Below, piece by piece: positions 35,086 to 44,700 of a stretch of 64,000 nt of DNA. The DNA is taken from NCBI RefSeq assembly GCF_014642915.1, contig NZ_BMJE01000001.1, forward strand, positions 353,610-417,609, in the 5' to 3' direction. Every line of letters starts with the position of its first letter. The stretch's first letter is position 1. This stretch comes from Flavobacterium suaedae. GTDB taxonomy: Bacteria > Bacteroidota > Bacteroidia > Flavobacteriales > Flavobacteriaceae. The notes beneath the pieces are model-generated. The model searched no databases. It was not told the origin of the DNA and saw only the letters and a list, made by a program, of their open reading frames with translations. The translations under genes were made by a program, and so were the position numbers.

Positions 35086-37596
35086 ATGGCGAAAGCAAAA
35101 AAAGACACTTCTAAGAAAAAGACGAAAACAGGTGCTGAAGGTAGTGAAGGTAAAAAGAAATGGTCTTTATCACGCAGGAATAAAGTCCTTATAGGAGTTT
35201 TATCATTTCTGTTTGCTGTTGCCATGTTACTATCATTTATTTCATACTTTCTATACGGAAGTTATGACCAAAGTGAGGTAACCGCATTAGCTGAAAGAAA
35301 TGAAGTAGTACACAATTGGTTAGGTAAGTTTGGTGCTTATTTAGCCGATTTATTTTTGTACCATGGCTTTGGTGCCGCTTCTTTTATTTTAGTACGTTTT
35401 TTCTTTTTACTGGGTGCTTACCTTGTGCTGGGGTTACCCTCTCGAAAACTTAAAAGAACACTGTTTTGGGATTTATTCCTAACTATAAATGTTTCGGTAT
35501 TATTTGGTTTCTTTAGCTCTTGCCTACCCGAACTTGGCGGAATTATAGGTTATGAAATTAACCTATTCCTACAGGATTACTTAGGTAAAACAGGAACATT
35601 ACTCTTACTTATTTTCGGTTTCTTTACTTTCCTTTTATTTAAAGTAAAAATGTCTCCGGACGCTATAAAAGCACTTTTTGAAAGAAAGAAAAAAGAAATT
35701 GAAGAGGAAAATAACGATATAGAAAACGCTGTAACGGACTCGACTTTTTCGCCTACCGTAGTAGCTGCTGAAAACTCGGAAGGAAGTAATAAAACAAAAT
35801 CAGACTCATTACAAGAAGTAAATACTAATAATAATGATGACGATAATGAATGGGAAAACATGCAACTTAAAACTGTTGAGGAAACTCCTGTTGAAGAAGC
35901 CTTTGATGCAAACAGTAAAATTAAACAAGAAGAATCTTCTGAAATTGACTTAAGCCCTGTAAAAAAAGAGTCTGAAACTAAAACTGATAAAAAGGCAGAA
36001 AAAGAAGAAGAGTTTGTTATAGAACAGGCTGTAGAGGAAGACAGTGTGGAAGAAAACCAAGCCTCTAAATTAGTTCAGGATTTTGGTGAATTTGATCCTA
36101 CCCTAGAACTTTCTAACTATCAGTTACCTTCTATAGAACTCTTGAGAGACCATGCGTCGGGAGGTATCACTATTAATCAGGAAGAATTAGAAGAAAACAA
36201 AAACCGTATTGTAGATACATTAAAGAACTACAAAATTGATATTGCCCAAATAAAAGCAACGGTTGGACCTACGGTTACTTTATACGAAATTGTACCGGAA
36301 GCCGGAGTACGAATATCAAAAATTAAAAATCTTGAAGATGATATTGCACTATCGCTTTCAGCATTAGGTATTCGTATTATTGCGCCTATACCTGGTAAAG
36401 GAACAATAGGTATAGAAGTACCCAACCAAAAACCTACAATTGTTTCCGCAAAATCAGCTATAGCATCACCTAAGTTCCAAAATGCAGAAATGGAATTACC
36501 TATAGCATTAGGTAAAACAATATCAAATGAAACATTTGTAGTTGATTTAGCTAAAATGCCCCACTTACTTATGGCAGGTGCTACAGGTCAGGGTAAATCT
36601 GTTGGGCTTAATATGGTGCTAACTTCCCTGCTTTACAAAAAGCACCCTGCGGAAGTTAAGTTTGTATTGGTTGACCCTAAAAAAGTAGAGCTTACTTTAT
36701 TTAATAAAATAGAAAGGCATTACTTGGCAAAATTACCGGATTCGGATGATGCTATTATTACTGATAACTCTAAAGTTATTACGACCTTAAACTCCTTGTG
36801 TGTTGAAATGGATAACCGTTACAACCTGCTTAAAGATGCCATGGTACGTAATATAAAAGAGTATAATGAGAAATTTAAGCAACGAAAACTCAACCCTGAA
36901 AACGGTCACAGATTTCTACCCTACATTGTACTTGTGGTAGATGAATTTGCTGACCTTATAATGACCGCCGGTAAAGAGGTAGAAACACCTATAGCAAGGC
37001 TGGCGCAGTTAGCAAGGGCGATTGGTATACACCTTATTATTGCTACACAACGTCCGTCGGTTAACGTTATTACAGGTATAATTAAAGCAAACTTCCCGGC
37101 GCGTATTGCTTTTAGGGTAACATCTAAAATAGATTCACGTACTATTTTGGACAGTCAGGGAGCCGACCAGCTTATAGGTCGCGGTGATTTACTATACACT
37201 CAGGGTAACGATTTAACACGCGTGCAATGTGCCTTTGTTGATACTCCTGAAGTAGAAAAAATCACTGAATTTATCGGATCGCAAAAAGCCTATCCTGATG
37301 CTTATTTACTTCCCGAATATCAAGGTGAAGAAAGTGGCACTAATCTTGATATTGATGTGTCCGAAAGAGATTCAATGTTCAGGGAAGCTGCCGAAGTTTT
37401 GGTTACAGCACAACAAGGTTCAGCATCTTTATTGCAACGAAAACTTAAACTGGGCTACAACCGTGCAGGCAGGCTTATAGACCAACTTGAAGCGGCAGGA
37501 ATTGTAGGTCCGTTTGAAGGCAGTAAGGCAAGAAGTGTTTTAATTCCTGATTTGCAGTCTCTTGAACAATTTTTTGCAAATGAAGAAAATAGTTAA
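35086..37596 (+). CDS. ftsK: FtsK/SpoIIIE DNA translocase
   Basis: An 836-residue membrane-anchored DNA pump for chromosome segregation at the septum. Four N-terminal membrane helices (~25-190), an acidic linker rich in E, K and S (~195-330), an alpha domain, the motor with Walker A GATGQGKS (498-505) and Walker B-like YIVLVVDEFADL, and a C-terminal gamma winged-helix domain (ASLLQRKLKLGYNRAGRLIDQLE) that recognises KOPS sites. First gene of ftsK-lolA-lptF-ribB. Confidence 0.94.
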   Translation: MAKAKKDTSKKKTKTGAEGSEGKKKWSLSRRNKVLIGVLSFLFAVAMLLSFISYFLYGSYDQSEVTALAERNEVVHNWLGKFGAYLADLFLYHGFGAASFILVRFFFLLGAYLVLGLPSRKLKRTLFWDLFLTINVSVLFGFFSSCLPELGGIIGYEINLFLQDYLGKTGTLLLLIFGFFTFLLFKVKMSPDAIKALFERKKKEIEEENNDIENAVTDSTFSPTVVAAENSEGSNKTKSDSLQEVNTNNNDDDNEWENMQLKTVEETPVEEAFDANSKIKQEESSEIDLSPVKKESETKTDKKAEKEEEFVIEQAVEEDSVEENQASKLVQDFGEFDPTLELSNYQLPSIELLRDHASGGITINQEELEENKNRIVDTLKNYKIDIAQIKATVGPTVTLYEIVPEAGVRISKIKNLEDDIALSLSALGIRIIAPIPGKGTIGIEVPNQKPTIVSAKSAIASPKFQNAEMELPIALGKTISNETFVVDLAKMPHLLMAGATGQGKSVGLNMVLTSLLYKKHPAEVKFVLVDPKKVELTLFNKIERHYLAKLPDSDDAIITDNSKVITTLNSLCVEMDNRYNLLKDAMVRNIKEYNEKFKQRKLNPENGHRFLPYIVLVVDEFADLIMTAGKEVETPIARLAQLARAIGIHLIIATQRPSVNVITGIIKANFPARIAFRVTSKIDSRTILDSQGADQLIGRGDLLYTQGNDLTRVQCAFVDTPEVEKITEFIGSQKAYPDAYLLPEYQGEESGTNLDIDVSERDSMFREAAEVLVTAQQGSASLLQRKLKLGYNRAGRLIDQLEAAGIVGPFEGSKARSVLIPDLQSLEQFFANEENS

Positions 37597-37600
37597 TAAC

Positions 37601-38254
37601 ATGCACAAAAATATACTAAAACTGGTATTGCTTTTTACTTTAACGCTGGGCGTTACTGCACAAGCACAAGATTCTTTAAAAGCTAAAGATTTACTTGACC
37701 AAGTAGCTCTTAAAGCAAGAAGCTATGATAATATTGTTATCGACTTTAAATATTCAGTAGTTAATCTTGACAAAAATATTAATCAGGAAAGTAAGGGTAA
37801 TGTAGCGTTAAAAGGTAACCGTTATGTACTTAATATTATGGGAATGACCCGTATATATGATGGTAGTAAGGTATACAATATTGTACCTGAAGATGAAGAA
37901 ATTTCTATAGCTTCGTTTGACGATACTAATACCAATGAACTTACCCCTGCCAAAATGTTTACTTTTTTTGATTATGGTTATGAATACTACTGGGATATAA
38001 CTCAAAATGTAAGAGGCAGAAAAATACAGTATATAAAGCTTAAGCCTATAGATGACAAAGACAATACAAAGGAAATACTTATTGGTGTTGATTTACAAAC
38101 TAAGCACATATATAATCTTATAAAAATGGAAAAAGATGGTACTAAAATTACCTTTACCATAAATTCTTTTAAAACAAATCAACCTTTATCAAAAAATCAC
38201 TTTACTTTTACAGAAAGTAAATATCCTAATTATTACATCAACCGATTAGATTGA
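37601..38254 (+). CDS. lolA: LolA-like lipoprotein carrier
   Basis: A 217-residue periplasmic protein that escorts lipoproteins to the outer membrane. Signal peptide of about 23 residues (MHKNILKLVLLFTLTLG, then VTAQAQ), then a LolA beta-barrel domain (DYGYEYYWDIT and KPIDDKDNTKEILIGVD are recognisable). An in-frame ATG at 37580 (MKKIVNN) inside the end of ftsK is an alternative start. It lies directly between ftsK and the LptF-like gene. Confidence 0.85.
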   Translation: MHKNILKLVLLFTLTLGVTAQAQDSLKAKDLLDQVALKARSYDNIVIDFKYSVVNLDKNINQESKGNVALKGNRYVLNIMGMTRIYDGSKVYNIVPEDEEISIASFDDTNTNELTPAKMFTFFDYGYEYYWDITQNVRGRKIQYIKLKPIDDKDNTKEILIGVDLQTKHIYNLIKMEKDGTKITFTINSFKTNQPLSKNHFTFTESKYPNYYINRLD

Positions 38255-38261
38255 TTTTTCT

Positions 38262-39803
38262 TTGAAAATATTAGACCGTTATATAGTATCGTCATTCCTA
38301 AAAACATTTACATCTGTATTTGTTATACTCTTTTTTATCTTTATCCTGCAGGGAATATGGCTTTTCATTTCCGAACTGGCAGGTAAAGACCTTGATGCAT
38401 GGGTAGTAATTAAATTTTTATTATTCTACTCCCCTACCATGGTTCCTTTAGTACTTCCTTTATCAGTACTGCTTGCTTCTATTATGACATTTGGTAATCT
38501 TGCCGAAAATTATGAGTTTGCTGCTATGAAAGCATCAGGAATATCATTAGGTCGTGCTATGCGAGGTTTAATGGTTTTTATATTTATACTCAGTATTATA
38601 TCTTTTTTCTTCGCAAACAATGTTATCCCCAGAGCACAGTATAAGTTTATTAACCTGAGAAAAAATATTGTACAAACAAAACCGGCACTGGCTATTGCGG
38701 AAGGACAGTTTAACGCTATTGGAAACTTTAATATTAAGGTAGATAAGAAAAGTGGCGATAAAGGGCAAGAGCTTTCCGGGGTTACAATTCATAAGCGACT
38801 TCCGGGTTCTTCAAACGCGACCATAATACGGGCGAAAAGTGGTTTACTTCATAGCAGCGAAAAATCTAATATATTACAGCTGGAACTATTTAATGGGTAT
38901 TACTATGAAGAAGTAACTACCAAAAATCCTGTTGAAAGAAGAAAACTTCCTTTTGTAAAAAGTAGTTTTTCTAAACAAGTCATGAATATCGACCTTACAA
39001 TGCTCAACTCTGAGGATATGGATAAAGAGAGTATTTCTCCTACTAACAGTATGCTGAATATTAACGAATTAAAGTATACGTTAGATTCATTAGAGTCTAA
39101 TTTTGAAAAAGAAAAAATAAGTGTACGGTCTAATATTACTGACAGAACAAATTTAATACTAACAAAAAGGCAACCTGTTACTAAACAACTTACGCTTCAC
39201 GATAGTATTAAAGATATTACCAAGAATATAAATGACACTCTTAATAATAGTAATATTATAGAAAAAGAAATTGCAGTTAGCGATACAGACTCTTTACCGC
39301 AAAATCTTTTGCCGTTAATTGATAAAGAAGAAGATAAGAAAAGAGTTGTTGATTTAGCTTTTAACACACTAAACAGTACTGACTTTACTATTACTTCAGG
39401 TATAAGTAATCTGGATCAAAAGAAAAAAAATATAAATAACCACTGGTACGCAATTTACCAGAAGTTTGTAATTGCCTTTTCATGTATCCTTATGTTCTTT
39501 ATAGGAGCCCCTCTTGGCGCAATAATACGTAAAGGAGGGTTAGGGTTACCTATAGTATTTGCGGTTATTATTTTTATAATATTTCACTTTGTAAATACTT
39601 TCGGAAGAAAATTAACTCAGGAAGATGCTATTTCTCCATTTTTAGGAGCATGGGTATCTTCAATAATATTAGCTCCTTTGGCGGTATTCTTAACTTATAG
39701 GGCTACTAACGATATAGGGCTTATTAATATGGATAACATATTATTACCTTTACAAAAGTTTGTACAAAAACTATTTAAATTAAAATCAAAAGAAGAAAAT
39801 TAA
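38262..39803 (+). CDS. LptF/LptG family permease
   Basis: A 513-residue inner-membrane subunit of the LPS transport machine. N-terminal helices (MKILDRYIVSSFLKTF, typical), a large periplasmic jelly-roll domain, and three C-terminal helices (FIGAPLGAIIRKGGLGLP is conserved). It uses TTG as its start codon (38262), 7 bases behind lolA. About 100 residues of low-complexity charged sequence (DSIKDITKNINDTLNN region) extend the periplasmic part beyond the usual length. The partner permease is not in the window. Confidence 0.87.
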   Translation: MKILDRYIVSSFLKTFTSVFVILFFIFILQGIWLFISELAGKDLDAWVVIKFLLFYSPTMVPLVLPLSVLLASIMTFGNLAENYEFAAMKASGISLGRAMRGLMVFIFILSIISFFFANNVIPRAQYKFINLRKNIVQTKPALAIAEGQFNAIGNFNIKVDKKSGDKGQELSGVTIHKRLPGSSNATIIRAKSGLLHSSEKSNILQLELFNGYYYEEVTTKNPVERRKLPFVKSSFSKQVMNIDLTMLNSEDMDKESISPTNSMLNINELKYTLDSLESNFEKEKISVRSNITDRTNLILTKRQPVTKQLTLHDSIKDITKNINDTLNNSNIIEKEIAVSDTDSLPQNLLPLIDKEEDKKRVVDLAFNTLNSTDFTITSGISNLDQKKKNINNHWYAIYQKFVIAFSCILMFFIGAPLGAIIRKGGLGLPIVFAVIIFIIFHFVNTFGRKLTQEDAISPFLGAWVSSIILAPLAVFLTYRATNDIGLINMDNILLPLQKFVQKLFKLKSKEEN

Positions 39804-40949
39804 ATGGCTACTACTGCTACACAACAAGACATACAACTAAATACTATAGAAGAAGCTATTGAAGACATCAGAAATGGAAAAGTAATTATTGTAGTAGATG
39901 ATGAAGACCGTGAAAACGAAGGTGATTTTCTTGCTGCAGCCGATAAAGTAACTCCTGATATGATTAACTTTATGGCAACTCACGGTAAAGGGCTTATATG
40001 TACCCCCCTTACCGAAAAAAGATGTAAAGAGCTTGAACTAAATGTAATGGTTGCTAATAATACCGATGCTATGGAAACAGCATTTACAGTATCGGTAGAT
40101 CTTAGGGGAAAAGGTGTTACTACAGGTATATCAGCACATGACAGGTCTAAAACAATAGAAGCTCTTGTTGACCATAATACAAAACCATACGAATTAGGAC
40201 GACCAGGGCATATATTCCCTTTAATAGCTAAAGAAGGTGGTGTACTTAGACGAACAGGTCACACAGAGGCTGCTATAGACTTTGCAAGACTTGCAGGGTT
40301 TCAGCCCGCAGGTGTTATTTGCGAAATAATGAACGATAACGGTACAATGGCAAGATTACCGGAATTATATGAAGTAGCAAAGAAATTTGACCTAAAACTG
40401 GTTTCTATTGAAGATTTAGTTGCTTACAGAATGCAACATGACAGTCTGATTCAGAAAAAAGAAGATTTTGAAGTAGAAACACGTTTTGGTGCCTTTCGTT
40501 TAAGAGCTTATGAACAAACTACAAATAAGCAAATACATATTGCATTAACCAAAGGTAGCTGGAATACAGGTGAACCTATATTGACACGTATAAATGCTAC
40601 ACATGTTAATAACGACATTTTAAGCACACTTACTAAAGATGCTGATAAAAAACTTGAGAAAATCTTTGAAAGGATTAATCAGGAAGAAAAAGCAGCTGTT
40701 TTGTTTATTAATCAGGAGGTGCGCCCTACAGAACTTTTAACGAGGATAAAAGAACTTAAAAGTTTACAAGCGGAAGGAACAAGCCAGGCTCCACAAATTA
40801 AAATGGACGCTAAAGATTTTGGTATAGGGGCACAAATATTACATGATATTGATATTTCTAAAATAAGATTACTTACAAACTCAGGACAGACAAAACGTGT
40901 AGGTATGATAGGTTACGGACTGGAAATAACAGAGTACGTTGAATTTTAA
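39804..40949 (+). CDS. ribB: 3,4-dihydroxy-2-butanone-4-phosphate synthase with degenerate GCHII domain
   Basis: A 381-residue riboflavin enzyme starting directly after the LptF stop codon. Residues 10-210 are a complete RibB domain: DDEDRENEGDF, the LELNVMVANNTD loop, THGKGLICTPL, and GRPGHIFPL with active-site residues. The C-terminal half is related to GTP cyclohydrolase II but lacks its three zinc cysteines and the HSEC and RCDCG motifs, so only the dihydroxybutanone phosphate synthase step (ribulose 5-phosphate to the four-carbon precursor) is likely to be active. Confidence 0.88.
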   Translation: MATTATQQDIQLNTIEEAIEDIRNGKVIIVVDDEDRENEGDFLAAADKVTPDMINFMATHGKGLICTPLTEKRCKELELNVMVANNTDAMETAFTVSVDLRGKGVTTGISAHDRSKTIEALVDHNTKPYELGRPGHIFPLIAKEGGVLRRTGHTEAAIDFARLAGFQPAGVICEIMNDNGTMARLPELYEVAKKFDLKLVSIEDLVAYRMQHDSLIQKKEDFEVETRFGAFRLRAYEQTTNKQIHIALTKGSWNTGEPILTRINATHVNNDILSTLTKDADKKLEKIFERINQEEKAAVLFINQEVRPTELLTRIKELKSLQAEGTSQAPQIKMDAKDFGIGAQILHDIDISKIRLLTNSGQTKRVGMIGYGLEITEYVEF

Positions 40950-41032
40950 AAAAAATATAATTTTATAATATTCACTTAATGAAGCAGTTGAAAGTACTAT
41001 AAAAATAAACATATATATTTTTAATTAATATG

Positions 41033-41063
41033 TTTGGAAAACCCGAAAAGCTTAGTATATTTG
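41033..41063 (+). promoter_or_regulatory. Promoter of tRNA-Ser
   Basis: TTTG (41033-41036), a 19-base spacer and TATATTTG (41056-41063), 32 bases before the tRNA. One of the best matches to the Bacteroidota consensus in the window. Confidence 0.7.
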
Positions 41064-41095
41064 CAACCGCAATCAGGAAATGATAGCAGAATATT

Positions 41096-41180
41096 GGAGA
41101 AATGGCAGAGCGGTCGAATGCGGCGGTCTTGAAAACCGTTGACTGTAACAGGTCCGGGGGTTCGAATCCCTCTTTCTCCG
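41096..41180 (+). tRNA. tRNA-Ser (anticodon UGA)
   Basis: An 85-base class II tRNA. Acceptor stem GGAGAAA (41096-41102) pairs with TTTCTCC (41173-41179); discriminator G. The anticodon loop CTTGAAA carries TGA at 41130-41132. A long variable arm and T-loop GTTCGAATC are present. The terminal CCA is not encoded (next bases are CAG), so it must be added by the CCA enzyme. It decodes UCN-type serine codons, mainly UCA. Confidence 0.95.
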
Positions 41181-41183
41181 CAG

Positions 41184-41216
41184 AAAAAAGGTCAGATTAT
41201 AATCTGACCTTTTTTA
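41184..41216 (+). terminator. Terminator of tRNA-Ser
   Basis: GGTCAGATTA-TAATCTGACC (41190-41209), a perfect 20-base palindrome with A and T runs. Confidence 0.85.
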
Positions 41217-41776
41217 TTATTATATTTCATAAAACTCTATATCATTCTGTCAACTTATTTACTAATACTAGAATTATAATAAAATATATAATTCTTAGTA
41301 CATTTTCACTTTAACAGATTTAATTCATTCCTCTTACATCAATAGTATTTTATTATAAATATAAATAAATACTGGGCGTAAGACATTTTAATTACACAAA
41401 AAGTAATTATAAAATATTGAAAATAACCTTTGCTTATCTTACATAAAAATAAATTTAATAGGTAATAACTAATTATATATCAATAAAAAAGAGTTTTAAA
41501 AGGTAATCATACAGTTCTTTGGTTGCGGAAAAACCGCAATTAAAGTTTTTTTCATTCATTTTTAACAAAAAACAAACTTAAATAACTGAATATTAATTTA
41601 TTGAGATTAAAATATTAAAAGTATATTATCAAATAACATTAACATAATAAATACTTAGCTAAAAAAACGTTTTAACGTAATGGTTTAAAACTAAATTTGA
41701 AAAAGGAAGCACAAACCCTGCGCAGGTATAAAATGCTTTTAGTCAACGATTTATCCAACTTTAATTTTTAATCATT
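41217..41776 (+). other. Long AT-rich leader before the first giant surface protein
   Basis: 560 bases without a reading frame. A hairpin TTGCGG-AAAAA-CCGCAA (41523-41539) is followed by TTAAAGTTTTTTT, terminator-like and out of context. A TAAATTTG -7 element lies at 41692-41699, 77 bases before the ATG, with an inverted repeat ACGTT-TT-AACGT (41667-41678) at the -33 position. The role of the hairpin is unclear. Confidence 0.5.
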
Positions 41777-44700
41777 ATGTTTAAAAAACGATTTTTGTTA
41801 GCCCTAGCCGTTGTAGGTATAACGGGACTATCATTCGGAAATTTTAAAACTATTTCCGGTCTTTTAGCTACTGAGTCAACCTCAATGGTAGCTTGCTCAG
41901 GAGGAGGAAACGAAACCTTCTCTAACCTTGGCTCTAGCCAAAGTAATTATACTACCAGAACTTGGACTGGTAATGACGGAATATCTTGGGAAGCTACTGA
42001 TGCCAGAACTGACCAAGATTTAGATGGCGATGCTATCGCTGTAAGATCAGGGCATTTAATAAACACTTCTACTATATCTGGTGGTGTTGGTACAGTAAGC
42101 TTTGATTATGCAAGAGTATTTTCCGGTAATTCTACATTAAAACTTTATGTTAACGGTACTCAGTACGGTTCAGACATAACTGTATCATCTACATCTTCTA
42201 CTACTTTCACTCAGGCTGTAAATGTAGCTGGTGATGCTACTATTGAATTAGTAAACAGTGGTAAAAGAACAATTATAGACAATTTAACTTGGGATTGTTA
42301 CCCATCTATTAGCGGTCCTGAACTTCAGGTTGCTGACTCTGGTAACAATAATTTTGATTGTGATAGTCTTACTGTAAACTTTGGTTCTCAAGCAGTAAAT
42401 GATTATAACGATCAGGTATTCTACATTAAAAACCTAGGTACTACAGATCTTGATGTTAGCTCATTAACATTAAGCAACACTACTGATTTCTCTATTATTT
42501 CACCTTCAGGTGCATTTACAGTAGCTCCATCTAACTCTTCTATAATACTTGTTCGTTTTCAAAGTGCTACTGCCGGTGCTAAAACATCTACACTTACAAT
42601 AGCAAGCAACGATGCTGATGAAGCTTCTTGTGTTGTTAACCTTTCAGGTGTAGCTCTTGGTGCTTGTGTAGCTCCTGCTGATGCTGATGAACTTGTAATA
42701 AGCAATGTTACTTCTTCTTCTGCTGATGTTGAAGTTGAAAACAATACTGCTGATGGTTACATCGCTATTTTAAGTGACACTACTCCTCTGTCTGCAGCTC
42801 CTTCTGATGCTACAGAATATCAGGTAAATGATGCTATAGGTAATGGTACTGTAGCTTACGTTGGTGCTTCATCAACTTTCACTATTTCAGATCTTGAAGA
42901 AGATTCTGATTACTATCTATTTATCTACGCATACAACAGTGTAGATTGTACGGGTGGACCTCTTTACTCTTCTGTTGCCGGAGAGGATGAAATACAAACT
43001 CCAGTTGCTCCATGTATTGGTGGTTCTGAAAGCTTCTCTAACATGGGGTCTAGCCAAAGTAACTACGCTACAAGAACTTGGACTGGTGATAATGGTGTTG
43101 AGTGGGAAGCTACTGATGCCAGAACTGACCAAAGCCTTACTGACGAAGCTATTGCTATAAGAACCGGTTACCTTACAAACACAACTACTGTTTCTGGTGG
43201 TATAGGTACACTTTCATTTGACTATGCAAGAGTATTCTCCGGAGAGTCCACTCTTAAAGTATTTGTAAACGGTAATCAAGTAGGTACTGATGTTACTGTA
43301 TCTGAAACTACTGCTACTGAATATTCTGTAGCTGTTGATGTTGACGGTGATGTTACAATCCGTATAGAAAACAGCGGTAACAGAACTATTATTGACAACC
43401 TTGCTTGGGATTGTTATTCAACTCCTACAACTCAAGAACTTCAGCTTCTTGATAGTAATCTTGCTAATCAGGATTGTGGTTATAACTTAGAATTTGGTAA
43501 TGTTGAAACAAGTGTTGATACAGAGCGTACATTTACTATTCAAAACCGTGGTGCTTTAGACCTTAATGTAAGTAGCCTTGTATTAAGCGATGCTACTAAC
43601 TACTCTATAGTAAGCCCAACTACTGTTCCTTTTGTAATAGCTCCACAAGGTACTCAAGACGTAACTGTACGTTTTAATAGTGCTACTGCTGCTGCTTACC
43701 CGGCTACTCTTACAATAAACAATAATGATGCAGATGAGTCTGCTTGTGTTGTTAAACTTAACGCTAATGCTCAAGATGCTTGTGCTGCTCCTGGAGTTAC
43801 AGGTGAAGTTGCTATAAGCAATATTACTTCTACTTCTGCTGACTTTGCTGTAAGTAACGTTACTGCTAACGGCTATGTTGCTGTAGTAGTTTCTGCTTCC
43901 GGTACTGTAGAAGAGCCTGTAAACGGTACTTCTTACGAAGTAAATGATATGTTAGGTGACGGTGTAGTTGCTTACGTTGGTACTGACGCTAACTTTACTA
44001 TCTCTGACTTAGACCCTGAAACATATTACCTTGTTTTCATTCACCCATATAATGATGCTGATTGTTTCGGTGCTCCTGTATATGCTTTAGCTGGTATAGA
44101 GGACGAAGTTACTACTGCTGCTGCTCCATGTGTTGGTGGTTCTGAAAACTTTGATAACTTAGGTTCTAGCTCTAGTAGCTACTCTACAAGAACTTGGACT
44201 GGTAACAATGGAGTTATATGGCAAGCTACTGATGCCAGAACTGACCAAGACCTTAACGATGATGCTATCGCTATAAGAACAGGTTCTCTTACTAACACAA
44301 CTGCTGTTTCTGGAGGTATAGGTACACTTTCTTTCAACTATGCCAGAGTGTTCTCTGGAGAGTCTACTCTTAAAGTATTTGTAAATGGTACTCAGTACGG
44401 TTCTGATATTACTGTATCTGAAACTAGTGCTACTTTATTCTCTCAATCAATCAATGTTTCTGGTGATGTTACTATAGAAATAGAAAACAGCGGTAACAGA
44501 ACTATTATTGATGATGTATCTTGGGATTGTTATTCAGCTCCTGCAACTCAGGAACTTCAGTTATTAGATAGCAGCCTGAACAACCAAGAGTGTGGTTTCG
44601 CTATCAACTACGGTGACGTTCAAACTGGTGTTAATGCTGATCAGACTTTCACTATTGAGAACATAGGTCTTCAGGCTCTTTCTGTATCTGACTTAGTATT

